From assembly GCA_039519185.1 (NCBI GenBank), contig CM076854.1, positions 73,217,948 through 73,281,947 of the forward strand: a stretch of DNA of 64,000 nucleotides, given 5' to 3'. The DNA is from Astragalus membranaceus (Eukaryota; Streptophyta; Magnoliopsida; Fabales; Fabaceae). The notes beneath the pieces were generated by a model. The model worked only from the letters and a program-made list of their open reading frames with translations, was not told the DNA's origin and did not search any database. A program made the position numbers and the translations under genes. Of the stretch, positions 23,056 to 33,653 are shown piece after piece (the stretch's first letter is position 1; the number at the start of each line of letters is the position of its first letter).

Positions 23056-23477
23056 GAGGTTTCAGGGTAATTCTTTTGAAGGTCCAATACCGTCATCGTT
23101 TTCCAATTTGACTTCCTTGACAGAGTTGTGAGTGCTTTCACTAGTTTCTTGTATGGCTGCTTTTGATCCATAAAAGCTAATATATCATCTGTGATATAAA
23201 TGTAGGAGAATAAGTGGTATATCTAACGGAAGCTCCTCACTGGAAGTAGTACGGAATATGAAGTCTTCGACTATCTTGTAAGGATGCAACTATGCTAATA
23301 ATTATGCCTAACAGTCTCCCAAGTAGATGTAAATATTTACTTGTACTTTTTCCTTTGTTCTGATTTTCTGAATTTAATCCAAGTATTTGTTTATGATTGT
23401 CACAGAGAACTGAGGAATAACAATATTACTGGTTCAATTCCATCTGCAATTGGAGGATTTCAAAATTTGACCCTGCT
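23056..23477 (+). pseudogene. Captured LRR receptor-kinase fragment (three LRR exons)
   Basis: Three exons of exactly 72 nt each (23056-23127, 23206-23277, 23406-23477), all with AG acceptors and GT donors and the same phase. Each encodes one 24-residue leucine-rich repeat (GNSFEGPIPSSFSNLTSLTE, a middle repeat, and NNNITGSIPSAIGGFQNLTL). This one-repeat-per-exon structure and wording fit the LRR-malectin receptor kinases of the LRR VIII-2 group. No malectin, transmembrane or kinase segment follows. It is a piece of an extracellular sensing domain, presumably inert. Confidence 0.85.
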
Positions 23478-23652
23478 GTGAGTATCACCTGTTTGTGTTT
23501 CACTTTAGATGCACATGCACCCATTACTTAGGTTTCAATTGTTTCACTTCAGAAAACATTCTGTAGATATTCCAGAGCCTGTCTCCGACTCGATTGCTTT
23601 CTTGTTATATATGGGTTTTCATAAAATTTAGGTATCAATGTTTTCAAAATTA

Positions 23653-24019
23653 ATCACTAGCATGGTCAATAGCTCAGCTTGGATGGATAGCTGGACCTAT
23701 TATCTTACTTTTCTTTGCAGTGGTCAATCTTTACACTTCCAGCTTACTAACACAGTGTTACAGGACCGGTGATTCTGTTACTGGACAGAGAAATTACACC
23801 CACATGGATGCAGTAAAGTCCATCTTAGGTAACAAGATTTGTAGTCAAAACTAGAAGAAAAAAATATGTAGTATTGTGTGTGATGAATGTTGATTAATGA
23901 ACATGCCATGGTTTTTGGGTTTCAGGAGGGAAGATGGTGAAGGTATGTGGCATAATCCAGTATGTGAACCTGTTTGGAGTTGCAATTGGGTACACCATTG
24001 CTGCCTCAGTCAGTATGAT
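23653..24019 (+). pseudogene. Captured amino acid permease fragment (AAP type)
   Basis: Two exons: about 23653-23828 and 23926-24019. The first encodes LAWSIAQLGWIAGP, a membrane segment, SSLLTQCYR and NYTHMDAVKSILG. The second, joined in phase at LG/G, encodes VCGIIQYVNLFGVAIGYTIA. These are hallmark blocks near the N-terminal end of plant AAP transporters, covering roughly 90 of about 480 residues. The splice junction AG|GT...CAG|GA is intact. It cannot form a transporter. The 5' limit is where similarity begins in mid-exon, which suggests a template-switch breakpoint at about 23653. Confidence 0.88.
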
Positions 24020-24707
24020 GTGAGCTAAATCTTAAGTGTCATTCTTGTTCTATAAAATTAATTAAGTTGTTGCTAAATCTTCAGTAGATGATTACATTAA
24101 CATGCAATTAACATTCAGTAGAGGATTATATTATCTATGTCTTCACTCATATATCCATCATTTGTATACCTCCAATTATTTGCTTCTCATATTAGTTCAT
24201 TCCATCCAATTATTTGTATACCTCCAATTATTTGCTATAGTGTTTTGGCCTTTTGGGGGTAGGCACACTACACTATTTTGCTATTAACTACATAGATCTG
24301 AATCTGACACATTTGGTTTTCTATTTGTTGCACAAGTGATAGAAAACTTGATTCAATCTTTTTTAACTATTATAATGATAGCATAATGATCATACTTTTG
24401 TACACAGTTAGAAGAGGTGGCCAGTGCATTGAAGAGAATGTTCTTACTACATCAAAATTTCCAAGAGGAATCCAGACGGTTAATAATTCAATATCATCGA
24501 GTTGTACTCAGTTTCCATTTGGTAGAAGAACTCATTCTACTCAGACAGCTGCAATAATATGTGCTGCAGCTTTGGTAATGTTCTTTACTTAGTATTTTAA
24601 TTTATCATCTTCAATAGTCTCCTCCTTACCTCTAGATTGTGATATTTTTGAATTACAACAGTCTATCAGCTTTTTTTTGTGGTAAGAAACAAGGCTAGTC
24701 CCCATAG
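24020..24707 (+). other. Cac2 interior between permease and LEUNIG fragments
   Basis: AT-rich sequence with a direct repeat (tttgtatacctccaattattt, about 24160-24240, two copies). At 24409-24480, after a CAG acceptor-like site, one frame reads LEEVASALKRMFLLHQNF, which is amphipathic, and another is open for 68 codons. I cannot assign either to a family. It may be a fragment of another captured gene. Confidence 0.4.
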
Positions 24708-27450
24708 CATCAGCAACAGTTTATGCTCGCACAACAAAGTCTGGCATCACCATCTGCCAGTGAAGAAAGTAGAAGACTGAGAATGCTATTGAACAATAGG
24801 AATCTTGGCCTAAATAAAGACGGTATTTCAAACCCTATTGGCGATGTTATATCGAATGTCGGATCACCTCTTCAAGGTGGTGGCCCTCCTTTTCCTCGTG
24901 GAGATACAGATATGCTAATGAAGGCGCTAGTTCTCTTTTAATTTTCTTTCCATATTCAATTTAGTTGCTACACAATTAGTTGAACAGTTTTATATATAAA
25001 AATAAAAATTTCTTATATTTATGCTAATGAATGTTTCTGTATGTGCAGTTGAAACTGGCTCAGTTTCAGCAGTAGCAACAACAGCATCAACAACAGACAG
25101 GCATCAATACACAGCAACAACAACGTCAACATCATGCTCTTTCAAATCAGCAATCTCAGTCTTCAAATCATAGCATGCATCAGCAAGATAAAATAGGGGG
25201 AGGAGGTGGTAGTGTTACCAAGGATGGTAGCATGTCAAATTCATTTAGAGGAAATGAACAGGTCAGTCCTTTTATTGTTGTCAATACCATGTACATGTAA
25301 CTTACGATGAGTATAAAGTAGGTTCCTAACAGAGTTCTCTGAATGCACTTGAAGGTTTCAAAAAGCCAGATGGGAAGAAAGAGAAAGTAACCTGTATCTT
25401 CTTCAGGTCCTGCTAATAGTTCAGGAACAACAAATACCGCAGGACCATCACCAAGTTCAGCGCCTTCAACTCCCTCAACTCATACTCCTGGAGATGTGAT
25501 ATCAATGCCTACTACCATGCCTAATAATGGTAATTCTTCCAAGCCTCTAATGATGTTTGGGACGGATGGCACCAGAACTCTTACATCACCTTCAAACCAG
25601 TTGGTGAGTTGCTTTTATATTTGGTTTGATCAATTAATGGAAGGAATGATTTCATTCCTTGCATGTAGACTCATGCCATTCCATTTTGGCAGTGGGATGA
25701 TAAGGATCTTGAATTGCAGGCTGATGTGGATCGCTTTGTGGATGATGGATCTCTAGAAGAAAATGTTGAGTCTTTTTTATCCCATGATGATACTGACCCT
25801 AGAGATACCGTTGGTCGTTGTATGGATGTAAGCAAAGGTGCAGTAAATGCCATTTTAAATTGATCATAAAATATTCTGACTCCATCCTTGCAATAAAAGA
25901 TAAAATATTCTTTATCTTTTATATCTGGATCTGCATAGTGCATAGTTACTCTTTAATTACTTGAACTGAGGCGAATGACTCAGATTGGGACGCATTGTTT
26001 TTTAATTTTTTTTTCAGGCTTCTCATTTTCTGATGTAAATTCTGTACGTGCAAGCTCAAGCAAAGTTGCCTGTTGCCATTTCTCATCTGATGGAAAATTA
26101 CTTGCAAGTGGTGGCCATGACAAAAAGGTTGGTGAAAGAATTAATCTTGATAAGAATATTTAATATAGCACTTTCTTTGTTCAACTAACTTGCTGATATT
26201 AGCAGTGAACTTGTGCAATTATCCCGCTCAAAATACATATTCATTTTTTTTCTTTTATTCTGTTCATGGTAATGCAGGCTGTTTTATGGTACACTGATTC
26301 TCTAAAACAAAAAGCTACTCTTGAAGAGCATTCATCTTTGATCACTGATGTTCGTTTCAGTCCAAGCTTGCCACGCCTAGCAACATCTTCATTTGACAAA
26401 ATTGTCCGTGTTTGGGATGTTGACAATGTTAGTAGTTTTTTTCCTTCCAGTTTTGCTATATTAATATACCACTAGATTTTCATCCAAATAAAGAAGACCT
26501 TATTTGCTCATGTGATGGTGAAATACGATATTGGAGCATAAACAATGGCAGCTGTGCTAGAGTCTCCAAGGTAGAATTTTAGTCTATTTATCTTATTTTT
26601 AGCATGTGTTTTGAAGTGACAATGTATTCTTTTCAGTCTGCTGACAATTTTCTTGTTGATTAGGGTGGGACTACCCAGATGAGATTTCAACCCCGTCTTG
26701 GGAGGTACCTTGCTGCAGCTGCAGAGAACATTGTATCTATACTTGATGTCGAGACACAGGCTTGCCGATATTCATTAAAGGTTCGTTTGCCATAAGAATC
26801 AAATTCTTTTGACAGTAGGGTACTTATATATCCTAACAAGTAACAACTCTGGAGCTTGTATTTAGTATTAGTGTATTACTTATTTATCATCAACTTTCTT
26901 TATTGGTTGTATGTTGTACTATGATTGTAGGGTCACACAAAGACAATAGATTCTGTGTGTTGGGATCCATCTGGGGAGTTACTGGCATCAGTGAGTGAAG
27001 ACTCTGTCAGGATTTGGAATCTTGGAACAGGAAGTGAAGGTGATTGTGTTCACGAGCTTAGTTGCAATGGCAGTAAGTTTCACTCCTGTGTTTTCCACCC
27101 AACATATCCTTCACTCTTGGTCATTGGTTGTTACCAGGCAAGTCTACATTCTTTTCTATTTTATATTAACTCACATGTTTGTAGTATCAGAAAGGAATGG
27201 TTAATTTGAAGTCTTACTCTTGTTACATGTTGTGTAGTCATTGGAACTGTGGAACATGGTAGAGAACAAGACAATGACTTTGTCTGCTCGTGATGGTTTA
27301 ATTACTGCCTTGGCTGTTTCAACTGTAAATGGTTTAGTTGCTTCTTCCAGTCATGATAAATGGTTGTTTTTGATAAATGGTTTAGTTGCTTCTGCCAGTC
27401 ATGACAACTGTATTAAAAATTGTGCGAAAATTATGGTTGTTTTACTGTGA
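24708..27450 (+). pseudogene. LUG: Captured C-terminal two-thirds of LEUNIG (Groucho/Tup1-type co-repressor)
   Basis: About ten exons are readable: 24708-24923, 25049-25261, 25355-25603, 25693-25837, 26018-26127, 26278-26427, 26472-26570 (5' end lost), 26664-26780, 26931-27137 and 27238-27450. They give the Gln-rich middle (MLAQQSL, LLNNRNLGLNKDG), the linker (SGPANSSGTTNTAGPSPSSA) and WD40 repeats (FSSDGKLLASGGHDKK, SFDKIVRVWD, VCWDPSGELLASVSED). The N-terminal LUFS/LisH part is missing. Lesions are TAG at 25073-25075 and TAA at 25388-25390, both readable as C-to-T changes in Gln codons, loss of the start of the seventh exon, and a local duplication in the last exon that replaces the normal end. 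LEUNIG represses floral homeotic genes in the nucleus; this copy cannot encode it. Confidence 0.92.
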
Positions 27451-27480
27451 GTATTATTTATGACCTGAGCACTGATATAT

Positions 27481-27552
27481 GACTCCATGGCCCAATGGAT
27501 AAGGCGCTGGTCTACGGAACCAGAGATCTGGGTTCGATCCCCAGTGGAGTCG
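27481..27552 (+). tRNA. tRNA-Arg-ACG: tRNA-Arg (anticodon ACG) inside Cac2
   Basis: A 72 nt sequence folds as a full cloverleaf: acceptor GACTCCA/TGGAGTC with 7 pairs and discriminator G; the D arm after TG; anticodon arm CTGGT-CTACGGA-ACCAG with anticodon ACG; a 4 nt variable loop AGAT; and T arm CTGGG-TTCGATC-CCCAG. Internal A-box and B-box (GGTTCGATCCC) promoter elements are intact. No CCA is encoded and there is no intron. It lies 30 bp after the LEUNIG fragment, on the same strand. About 50 bp downstream is a run of 17 A, so a tRNA-derived retrosequence is an alternative. Confidence 0.9.
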
Positions 27553-27627
27553 CTTCTACGGAACAAAAATTTGTATAACCAGGGTGTATAGATTAAACCA
27601 AAATTTAAAAAAAAAAAAAAAACTTTT
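27553..27627 (+). other. A-rich segment after the tRNA
   Basis: Short unique sequence ending in a run of about 17 A at 27607-27623, just before the right subterminal repeats. It could be the tail of a retroposed sequence or chance; I see no target duplication around the tRNA. Confidence 0.4.
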
Positions 27628-28103
27628 AAGGTCAGGCGCATAATGCTTGACTTTAAATCACACTTACGAAGTCAGGCGCAATAATGCTTGACTTTAAATC
27701 ATACTTACGAAGTCAGACAAGAATAAACGCTTGACTTTAACGCTTGACTTTAAATCATACTTACGAAGTCAGGCAATAATAAACGCTTGACTTTAAAACA
27801 TACTTACGAAGTCAGGCAAGAATAAATGCTTGACTTTAAATCATACTTACGAAGTCAGGCAAGAATAAACGCTTGACTTTAAATCTTACTTACGAAGTCA
27901 GGCAATAATAACTGCTTGACTTTAAAAAAGACTTACAAAGTCAGGCGCAATAAAATGCTTGACTTTAAATCAGACTTTCGAAGTCAGGCTATCGCTTGAC
28001 TTTAAAACTCCTGACATACAAAGTCGACTTAATAAAAGTCAAGCGGGCGCCTGACTTTAAATCCCCTTTTCGCCTGACTTTAAATCCCCTTTTTGCACTA
28101 GTG
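27628..28103. repeat. Right subterminal tandem array of Cac2
   Basis: About nine copies of a roughly 45 bp unit of the form 'acttacgaagtcaggc ... gcttgactttaaatc', each an internal inverted repeat, then the terminal CCCCTTTTTGCACTAGTG. Unit length varies by a few bases. Confidence 0.88.
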
Positions 28104-28285
28104 ATCGGGCAGCCAACAACATGAGATTGCCAAGCCTCCTTAATCACATTCAAGCAATCCGGGTGACCCGCCCAGGTGCGAAGGAATTTAAAAGATGAGG
28201 GATGAGCACCATCTGTAATCTGAAGATCAAGCAGTAAAGGGAAATGATCAGATTTAGATTTAGTAAGAGTATAGCAGGAGATACC
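28104..28285 (-). pseudogene. L1a ORF2, end of the endonuclease domain
   Basis: A 180 bp LINE remnant isolated between Cac2 and Gy3. On the minus strand it encodes SKSDHFPLLLDLQ, carrying the SDH catalytic motif of the apurinic-type endonuclease, then KFLRTWAGHPDC and EAWQSHVVGCP leading into the RT part. It is in phase with the pieces at 36557-37162 and 17498-19205. Confidence 0.9.
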
Positions 28286-31186
28286 TGTAACGCCCCAATT
28301 TTATTAAAATCTATTTTTGAGATGAATTGGTAGAATGATTGAAGAAATTAGAGAGTTATTGGCATGGGAACCATGGTAGAAATGATTAGAATTGAGGTTC
28401 GGTTTTGCAGGTTTTGCATTCTCAATTGAACTCCGTTTTGTATGGTTCTTGTTTAGTTGGAAAGTAGACTGAATTCCCTACAAAGTAGGCACTGGTTTCA
28501 TCAAATTTCATTAAGAAATGAGAAAGGAAGTTTGGTTGCAAGTTGAGTAAGAAGTTCTGTCCAAGTTTGGTACCTCATTGTAGTATATTGAAAATCTGTA
28601 CCAAATGGTTACTTATTTTGGAAATTAAAAATCATAGATAGAAACTACACTCCGAGAGCTTTCCAACGAGTGGTCATTTGTTAAAATCCGATGTCGTTTG
28701 CTATTTTAATTAATTCGCCGAAGCAGGTGTTGGGTGTTTTGCGCGTGACTGGCGCTGCAGTCGCGCTCCGCGCGCAAGTCACGTATGGTTGCTGTCTGTT
28801 CGCGCTGCAGTTGCGCTCCGAGCGCAAGACGCGCGCGAGTCTGCTATTTATGCAGCGTTTTGCGCAGATTGGGTCATTTTTACCCATTTTCACTCTTTTG
28901 AGCATAACTTTCTCTCTAGAACTCCGTTTGTGACGCGGTTTGTTGCGTTCTTCTCATATTTCAGAGGGCTTCGATAAGAGAGCAGTTCCTGAGTTAGAAG
29001 CCAGGGGAGGTGACAACGAAATTGGATCTTCCCAAAGCTAAGGGTTAGGGTTTTCGCGAGTTGGAGGGAGGAATTCCAAGGCTTTGCTCGTTGTGTTGCT
29101 GTAGTTACTCTTTGGTGTCTTCAATCTTCTTCTACGGAGCTTACGTTTAAGAGGTAAGGGTGAGCGTTTCGATATAATATAATTAGGTATGTAATTGGGG
29201 TTTTGTGGGGTTTTGGGTGTTTTGATGTAATTGAGATGAATTGGGTTGTCATTGATGAATTTGATGTTATTAATGAATTGATGTTGTTGATGAATTTTCG
29301 TTGATGTTGATGAATTTGATGTTATTGATGAATTTGATGTTGTTGGATGAATTTTGATGTTGTTGTGAAATTGAGATTAATTGGTGTAGTATTGATGAAG
29401 AATTGAATGATGGTGATGTTGTTTGATGAATTGATGATGTGTCATGTGTAATTTTGTGCTTCGATGTTGATGATAGTTTGAAGAATTGTTGATGTTTGAT
29501 GAACTGTGATGATGTTGATGAATTGTTCGAGTTATAGACATTTCTGCGCGTTAAATACTGTTTCTGCTGAGTCGCGCTGCACCTGCGCTGATCTCGCGCC
29601 CCAAGCGCAATTACGGTGCGCTGAGACAATAATTTTTGGGTCCATTCGCGCCCCACTCGCGCCTCACTCGCGCCTCAAGCGCGAGCTGCTGTTTCACCCT
29701 GTTTTGTTGCTGTTTTCACACTGTTTTCTCAATTTTCAAATGTGATGTTTTCCCAATAAAAATATGGTGTTTTCACTATCAAAATGTGAGGTTTTTCACG
29801 ATTTAAATGTGATGTCCCTCCACAAAAATGAGATGTTTCCACTATTAAAAATGTGATGTTTTCTAAAGTAAAACGTGGTGTTTTCTAAACTAAATGTGAT
29901 GTTTTTCCGCTATGGAATTATGATGTTTTCTCCGTTTAAGTGCGATGTTTTCTAAGCATGAAAAAGAGACGTTTCTAAACCAAAGGTGATGCTTTCCATA
30001 ATTAAGACGTGGTGTTTCCTAAATCTAAATGTGGCGCCACTTTCAATTAAAGGAGTGGTGTTTTCTTGAAATAAAGGTGCTGTGTTCTTCAACTAAAGGT
30101 GTTGTGTTTTTGAAAAGAAGGTGCTGTGTTCTTCAATTTAAGGTGCTATTTTCTTGAGTTAAAGGTGCTGGTTTTCCAAATTAAAGTGTGTCGTTTCTCT
30201 CAAACTTAAGAGTACTGTTGCATAAATTTAAAGGTGTGTTACTCCAATTTTGAATGTGATGTTTATGATGATGATGTGAATTAATTGTGATGATGATGAC
30301 GATGATGATGATGATGATTATGTGAGGTGATTACGATGATTGTGACGAATATACTCCATGAGTATGATTATAATGATGTTGTAACGTGATTGTGATGAAT
30401 TTCGACGAATACACTCTATGAGTGTTTTATGACGATGATGATGAGTACTCCAGGTGAGTGTTGTGGTGAATTGCACATGTGTCCATAGAGTCTCATAGCA
30501 TGTGCATATTGTGAAGAATAGGCTTCGGCCTCTTGCGACGAATAGGCTTCGGCCTCTTATTGTGACGAGTATGGTACCATCATGCATATACCCAGGTGTG
30601 GGTTGCATTTACATGCATAATCATGACTGTGAGTTGTTATTGTTCGTGGTTTGAGCTGGTGTTGGTGATAGTGACGTGGTGATGATGATGATGTTGTGTG
30701 ATGATGTTGTGTGATTGCTTGTTCTCATTCTCTATTATGCACTTGATTATGTTTTATTGAAATTCTCACCCCTTCTGCTTGGAATGTTGCTCTATCGTGG
30801 CAACGCTGCAGGTAACCGCGAGTGAAGGTCCTGCTGCCTTCTTGATTAGCTGTTGGGATGTTTTGAGTCGCTCTCTGATATTGTAGCACCTAGGGGGTGG
30901 GGTTTAAGTTGATAAATTATTTAACTAGCTGTTTAATGATTTTATTGATGTTTTGAGACGTGTTTGAGCGACTTTGGTGAGTTATTGCTATTTCCGCTGT
31001 GATGAGATTATTTTGAAGTTTAACTTTTATGACGATTGCGTTGTTGCACAAATTTTAATGGTGCAGGCGATGAGTTTTTATAAATGAAGATGTGACATTT
31101 CTTTTCTACTAATTAAATATTATTTTCGAAAATGAAAATACTCTGATAATGACGTGTAAATTAAGGGGTAGAAAAGGGGTGTTACA
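28286..31186 (+). repeat. 5' LTR of Gy3 (2901 bp)
   Basis: Pairs with 33654-36551. It contains a GC-rich stretch around 28740-28840, a GAT/GTT-rich simple region (29240-29530), a degenerate tandem of 'aaatgtgatgttttc'-like units (29740-30250) and GATGAT runs near 30290. Open frames are copied in both LTRs and show no domain. Confidence 0.93.
29740..30250. repeat. Degenerate ~30-bp tandem repeat in the Gy3 LTR
   Basis: Successive units read roughly 'aaa-x-gtg(a/c)tgttttct' with variable spacers. The same type of unit recurs in the second LTR (35108-35620) and, less regularly, in the internal region (about 32060-32560). Confidence 0.75.
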
Positions 31187-31190
31187 TTAG

Positions 31191-31202
31191 TGGTATCAGA
31201 GC
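31191..31202 (+). other. Primer-binding site of Gy3
   Basis: TGGTATCAGAGC, four bases after the LTR end, complementary to initiator tRNA-Met. Confidence 0.92.
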
Positions 31203-33640
31203 AGTTCGGTCTGTCCGGCCAAGTTGTCCAGTGTCGAGTCTAGCTATCTCTCGAGTCTTGGTACTCGTTCTAACCATAATTTGTGTTGCAGTGATTAGCT
31301 AAATTGGTCAGACGATATGACTGCTATTGTTGATACTGGCGCTGCTTAGTGTCTTATTGCTGCTATGTGTGTGTTTACTCTGAGTACTTTGTGTATGACT
31401 GTAATGTGTTGCTTGGTGTGTTTTCTATGTCTCTCGTCGATTTTCGACGAAGACTTTGTGGTGAATTTTGTTTGTTTGCCGTTGGGTGTTTTTAGTATTG
31501 TTGTGATTTGATGAGTAGGTGTAAAATTGATGTGGAATTGAGTACATTGTGATGAGTTGTGATGTTGATGTTGTCACGTGTAATTTCGTGCCTTGATGTT
31601 TGATGATGATTGAGGTTGAATTAAGATGAGGAGTATGATGTGTTATAAATTTTAATAATTAATTTGTATGTTTTGATGTGTGAATACAATGAGTTGAGAC
31701 GTTTTAAAAAGAAAATTAAATGTTTTGAAAGTATGTATTCTATACATCCCCACGGGTGTATAGGCGCCAAATTCTAATTGTGTGTAAACTTCGAGTTCGG
31801 AGTATATTTTACCGTGCCATCTTTTGCGTTTGCGTGCCCAAATTCAATTTTAAATATTTTGGCTCGAGTGGTTTTATTTTGCACGCGTCATTTTGGAGAT
31901 GTCCCGGTGGGTGCGTGTGTATGTGTTGCTGTTTTGTTTTAAAAATAAATAGTGTATTGTTTTTACACTGTTTCGAGTTGCCGTTTTGTTTGGAAACAAT
32001 GGTGTGCTGTTTTTACATTGTTTAAAGTGCTGTTTGTTTTTGAAAATAATAGTAAGCTGTTTTTATGTTGAAAAGGTGTTGCTGTTTCATTGTTTAAATT
32101 AGATATATGAGCTACTGTATTTACAAGTAAATGGGTTGCTGTTATTCACTCGGTTTTGGATGCTGTTTCTATGCGCAGTTTTGTCTTAAGCGCTGTATTT
32201 GTAGGTGCTGTTTTCCTCAATTAAAAGTGATGTTTTCTTAAGTCAATAGGTGCTGTCTTCTTCAATGGAAGGTGTTATTTTCTTGAATTAAGGATGCTAT
32301 TTTTCTTCAATTAAAAATGTTGTTTTCTTGAAGTTAAAGTGTGCTGTTTTCTACGATCTAAAGTGCTGTTTTCTTACAGTTGAAAGAGTTGTTTCCCCTA
32401 AATCTAAATGGTGCTGTCTACTTATATTTAGAGTGCTGCTTTCTTCAAATTAAATGTGCTGTTTACATAGCGTGTTGTTTTCTTAATAATTTAAAGTGCC
32501 GAGTTCTTAAAATTAAGATGATGTTCTCTTGAATCAAGTGCTGTCGTTTCGTAAAATTTAAAAAGGGCTGCTTTCCTATTTTTCTTTAGTACTGTTACTG
32601 TATTTTGAGAGGTTGCTGTCTCGATTTTATGTGTCGTTTGGTCCCTATGGACGTTGACTTAGTCCTTGATTGACGAAGGAGTCGCGTAATTAATTGTGAT
32701 TGATGTGATTGTTGTGGTGTGTGCTTCACCTTGCTGAAGTTATGATGTGTTGTTGATGAGTCGGCCCTATGAGAGACCTAGGAGAGGAATGGGAGTTGAG
32801 GAACTCTCAATGCAAAGATGTTGTTGTTGGTGTTGTCACTTTCGTTGAAGTACTTTAATGGGTGTTGCACAAATTTCAAGTGAATGGGTGTTGTAATCGT
32901 AGCTAAGTTCGATCATAGTGTGAGGACCAAAGAAACGAGAAGAGATGAAGGTTAGGTGTGTAAGGTGACATAGGAACCGAGGCGTAGTTACTTGACTAAA
33001 AGTGGGTCGAAATATATGGGAGTCGACGTATAAGTGTGACGAAGTGTAGTGTTGCAGTGTTATCGAAGTATGTAGGTGTCGAACGTGTGAGTCGAAGGTT
33101 AAATGTGTCGAAGTGTGGGTGTGCGTCGAAGGAATGTGTACGTCGAAGGGCATGTGTGTCGAAGTTACATGTTGGGCATAGTGTCGAGGTGAAGTGTTGT
33201 GCGTAGGTGATAAGCCTAAGTGTAGTTGTTGGAGTGTGGTGAATATAAGCCTAAGTGTAGCTGTTGAAGTGTGGTGAATATAAGCTTAAGTGTAGATGTA
33301 TGAAGAAGCTAGTGTGGTTGAAGCATAGAGTGCCTAAGTGCAGCGTATGGGTGGCAAGGAGAGTGGTGGTGAAGCGAAGTAGATGTAACCGAGGTAGTTG
33401 TAGAGGTGAGTGATGATGAGGAGTAGTTGCCTAAGTGAAGTGTCAAGGTGTTTGAGTGGTTGAGTAGGACTTTGATGACCTACAGATTAGAACAGCTAAT
33501 TAAGAGTAAAAATGTGGGGAAGGGTGTTTGGTCTGATGCTAAGTATACGATAGATGACGGACAAGGATGGTTAGAGGTGACAAGAAGATTGGGTTTTGTC
33601 TCGTGAGTCGGAGTAAATTTTCGAGGACGAAAATATTTTA

Positions 33641-33653
33641 AGTGGGAGAGAGT
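33641..33653 (+). other. Polypurine tract of Gy3
   Basis: AGTGGGAGAGAGT directly before the second LTR; it matches the form seen in Gy4 and Gy2. Confidence 0.85.

Larger units (their letters stand above)
19206..28103 (+). mobile_element. Cac2: Pack-CACTA carrying four host gene fragments and a tRNA
   Basis: It starts CACTAGTGCAAAAATGGG and ends with the inverse (CCCCTTTTTGCACTAGTG), flanked by ATC on both sides, 8898 bp in all. Subterminal arrays of AAGTCAGGCG / CGCCTGACTT lie at both ends. No transposase is present. The interior holds plus-strand exons of UTP11, an LRR receptor kinase, an amino acid permease and LEUNIG, with recognisable splice sites, then a tRNA-Arg. A hAT element is nested at 20640-21490. 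It sits in the ORF2 of L1a, so it is younger than the LINE. It needs a transposase supplied from elsewhere. Confidence 0.93.
31187..33653 (+). pseudogene. Gy3 internal region with protease relic
   Basis: Just after the primer site, 31317-31365 reads MTAIVDTGAA-stop, and 31420-31500 reads DEDFVVNFVCLPLGV. These correspond to the DTGA active site and the following DxxVDLICLPLG block of the Gy4 aspartic protease, so the interior is a shrunken derivative of a related gag-pol. The rest is non-coding: repeats of 'ggtgctgttttctt' (32060-32560), GTCGAAG-rich sequence (33000-33180) and about three ~45 bp units around 'ataagcctaagtgtagctgt' (33205-33300). No RT, RNase H or integrase trace is seen. Confidence 0.75.

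Noticed and set aside
24708..27450. A functional LEUNIG gene
   Set aside because: It lacks the N-terminal domain, has two nonsense codons, a truncated exon and an altered end, and sits between CACTA ends.
28681..29656. Open frames in the Gy3 LTR (for example 128 codons rich in Asn and Ser)
   Set aside because: Simple-sequence translation (GAT/GTT repeats), duplicated in the second LTR at 34049-35024, no domain.
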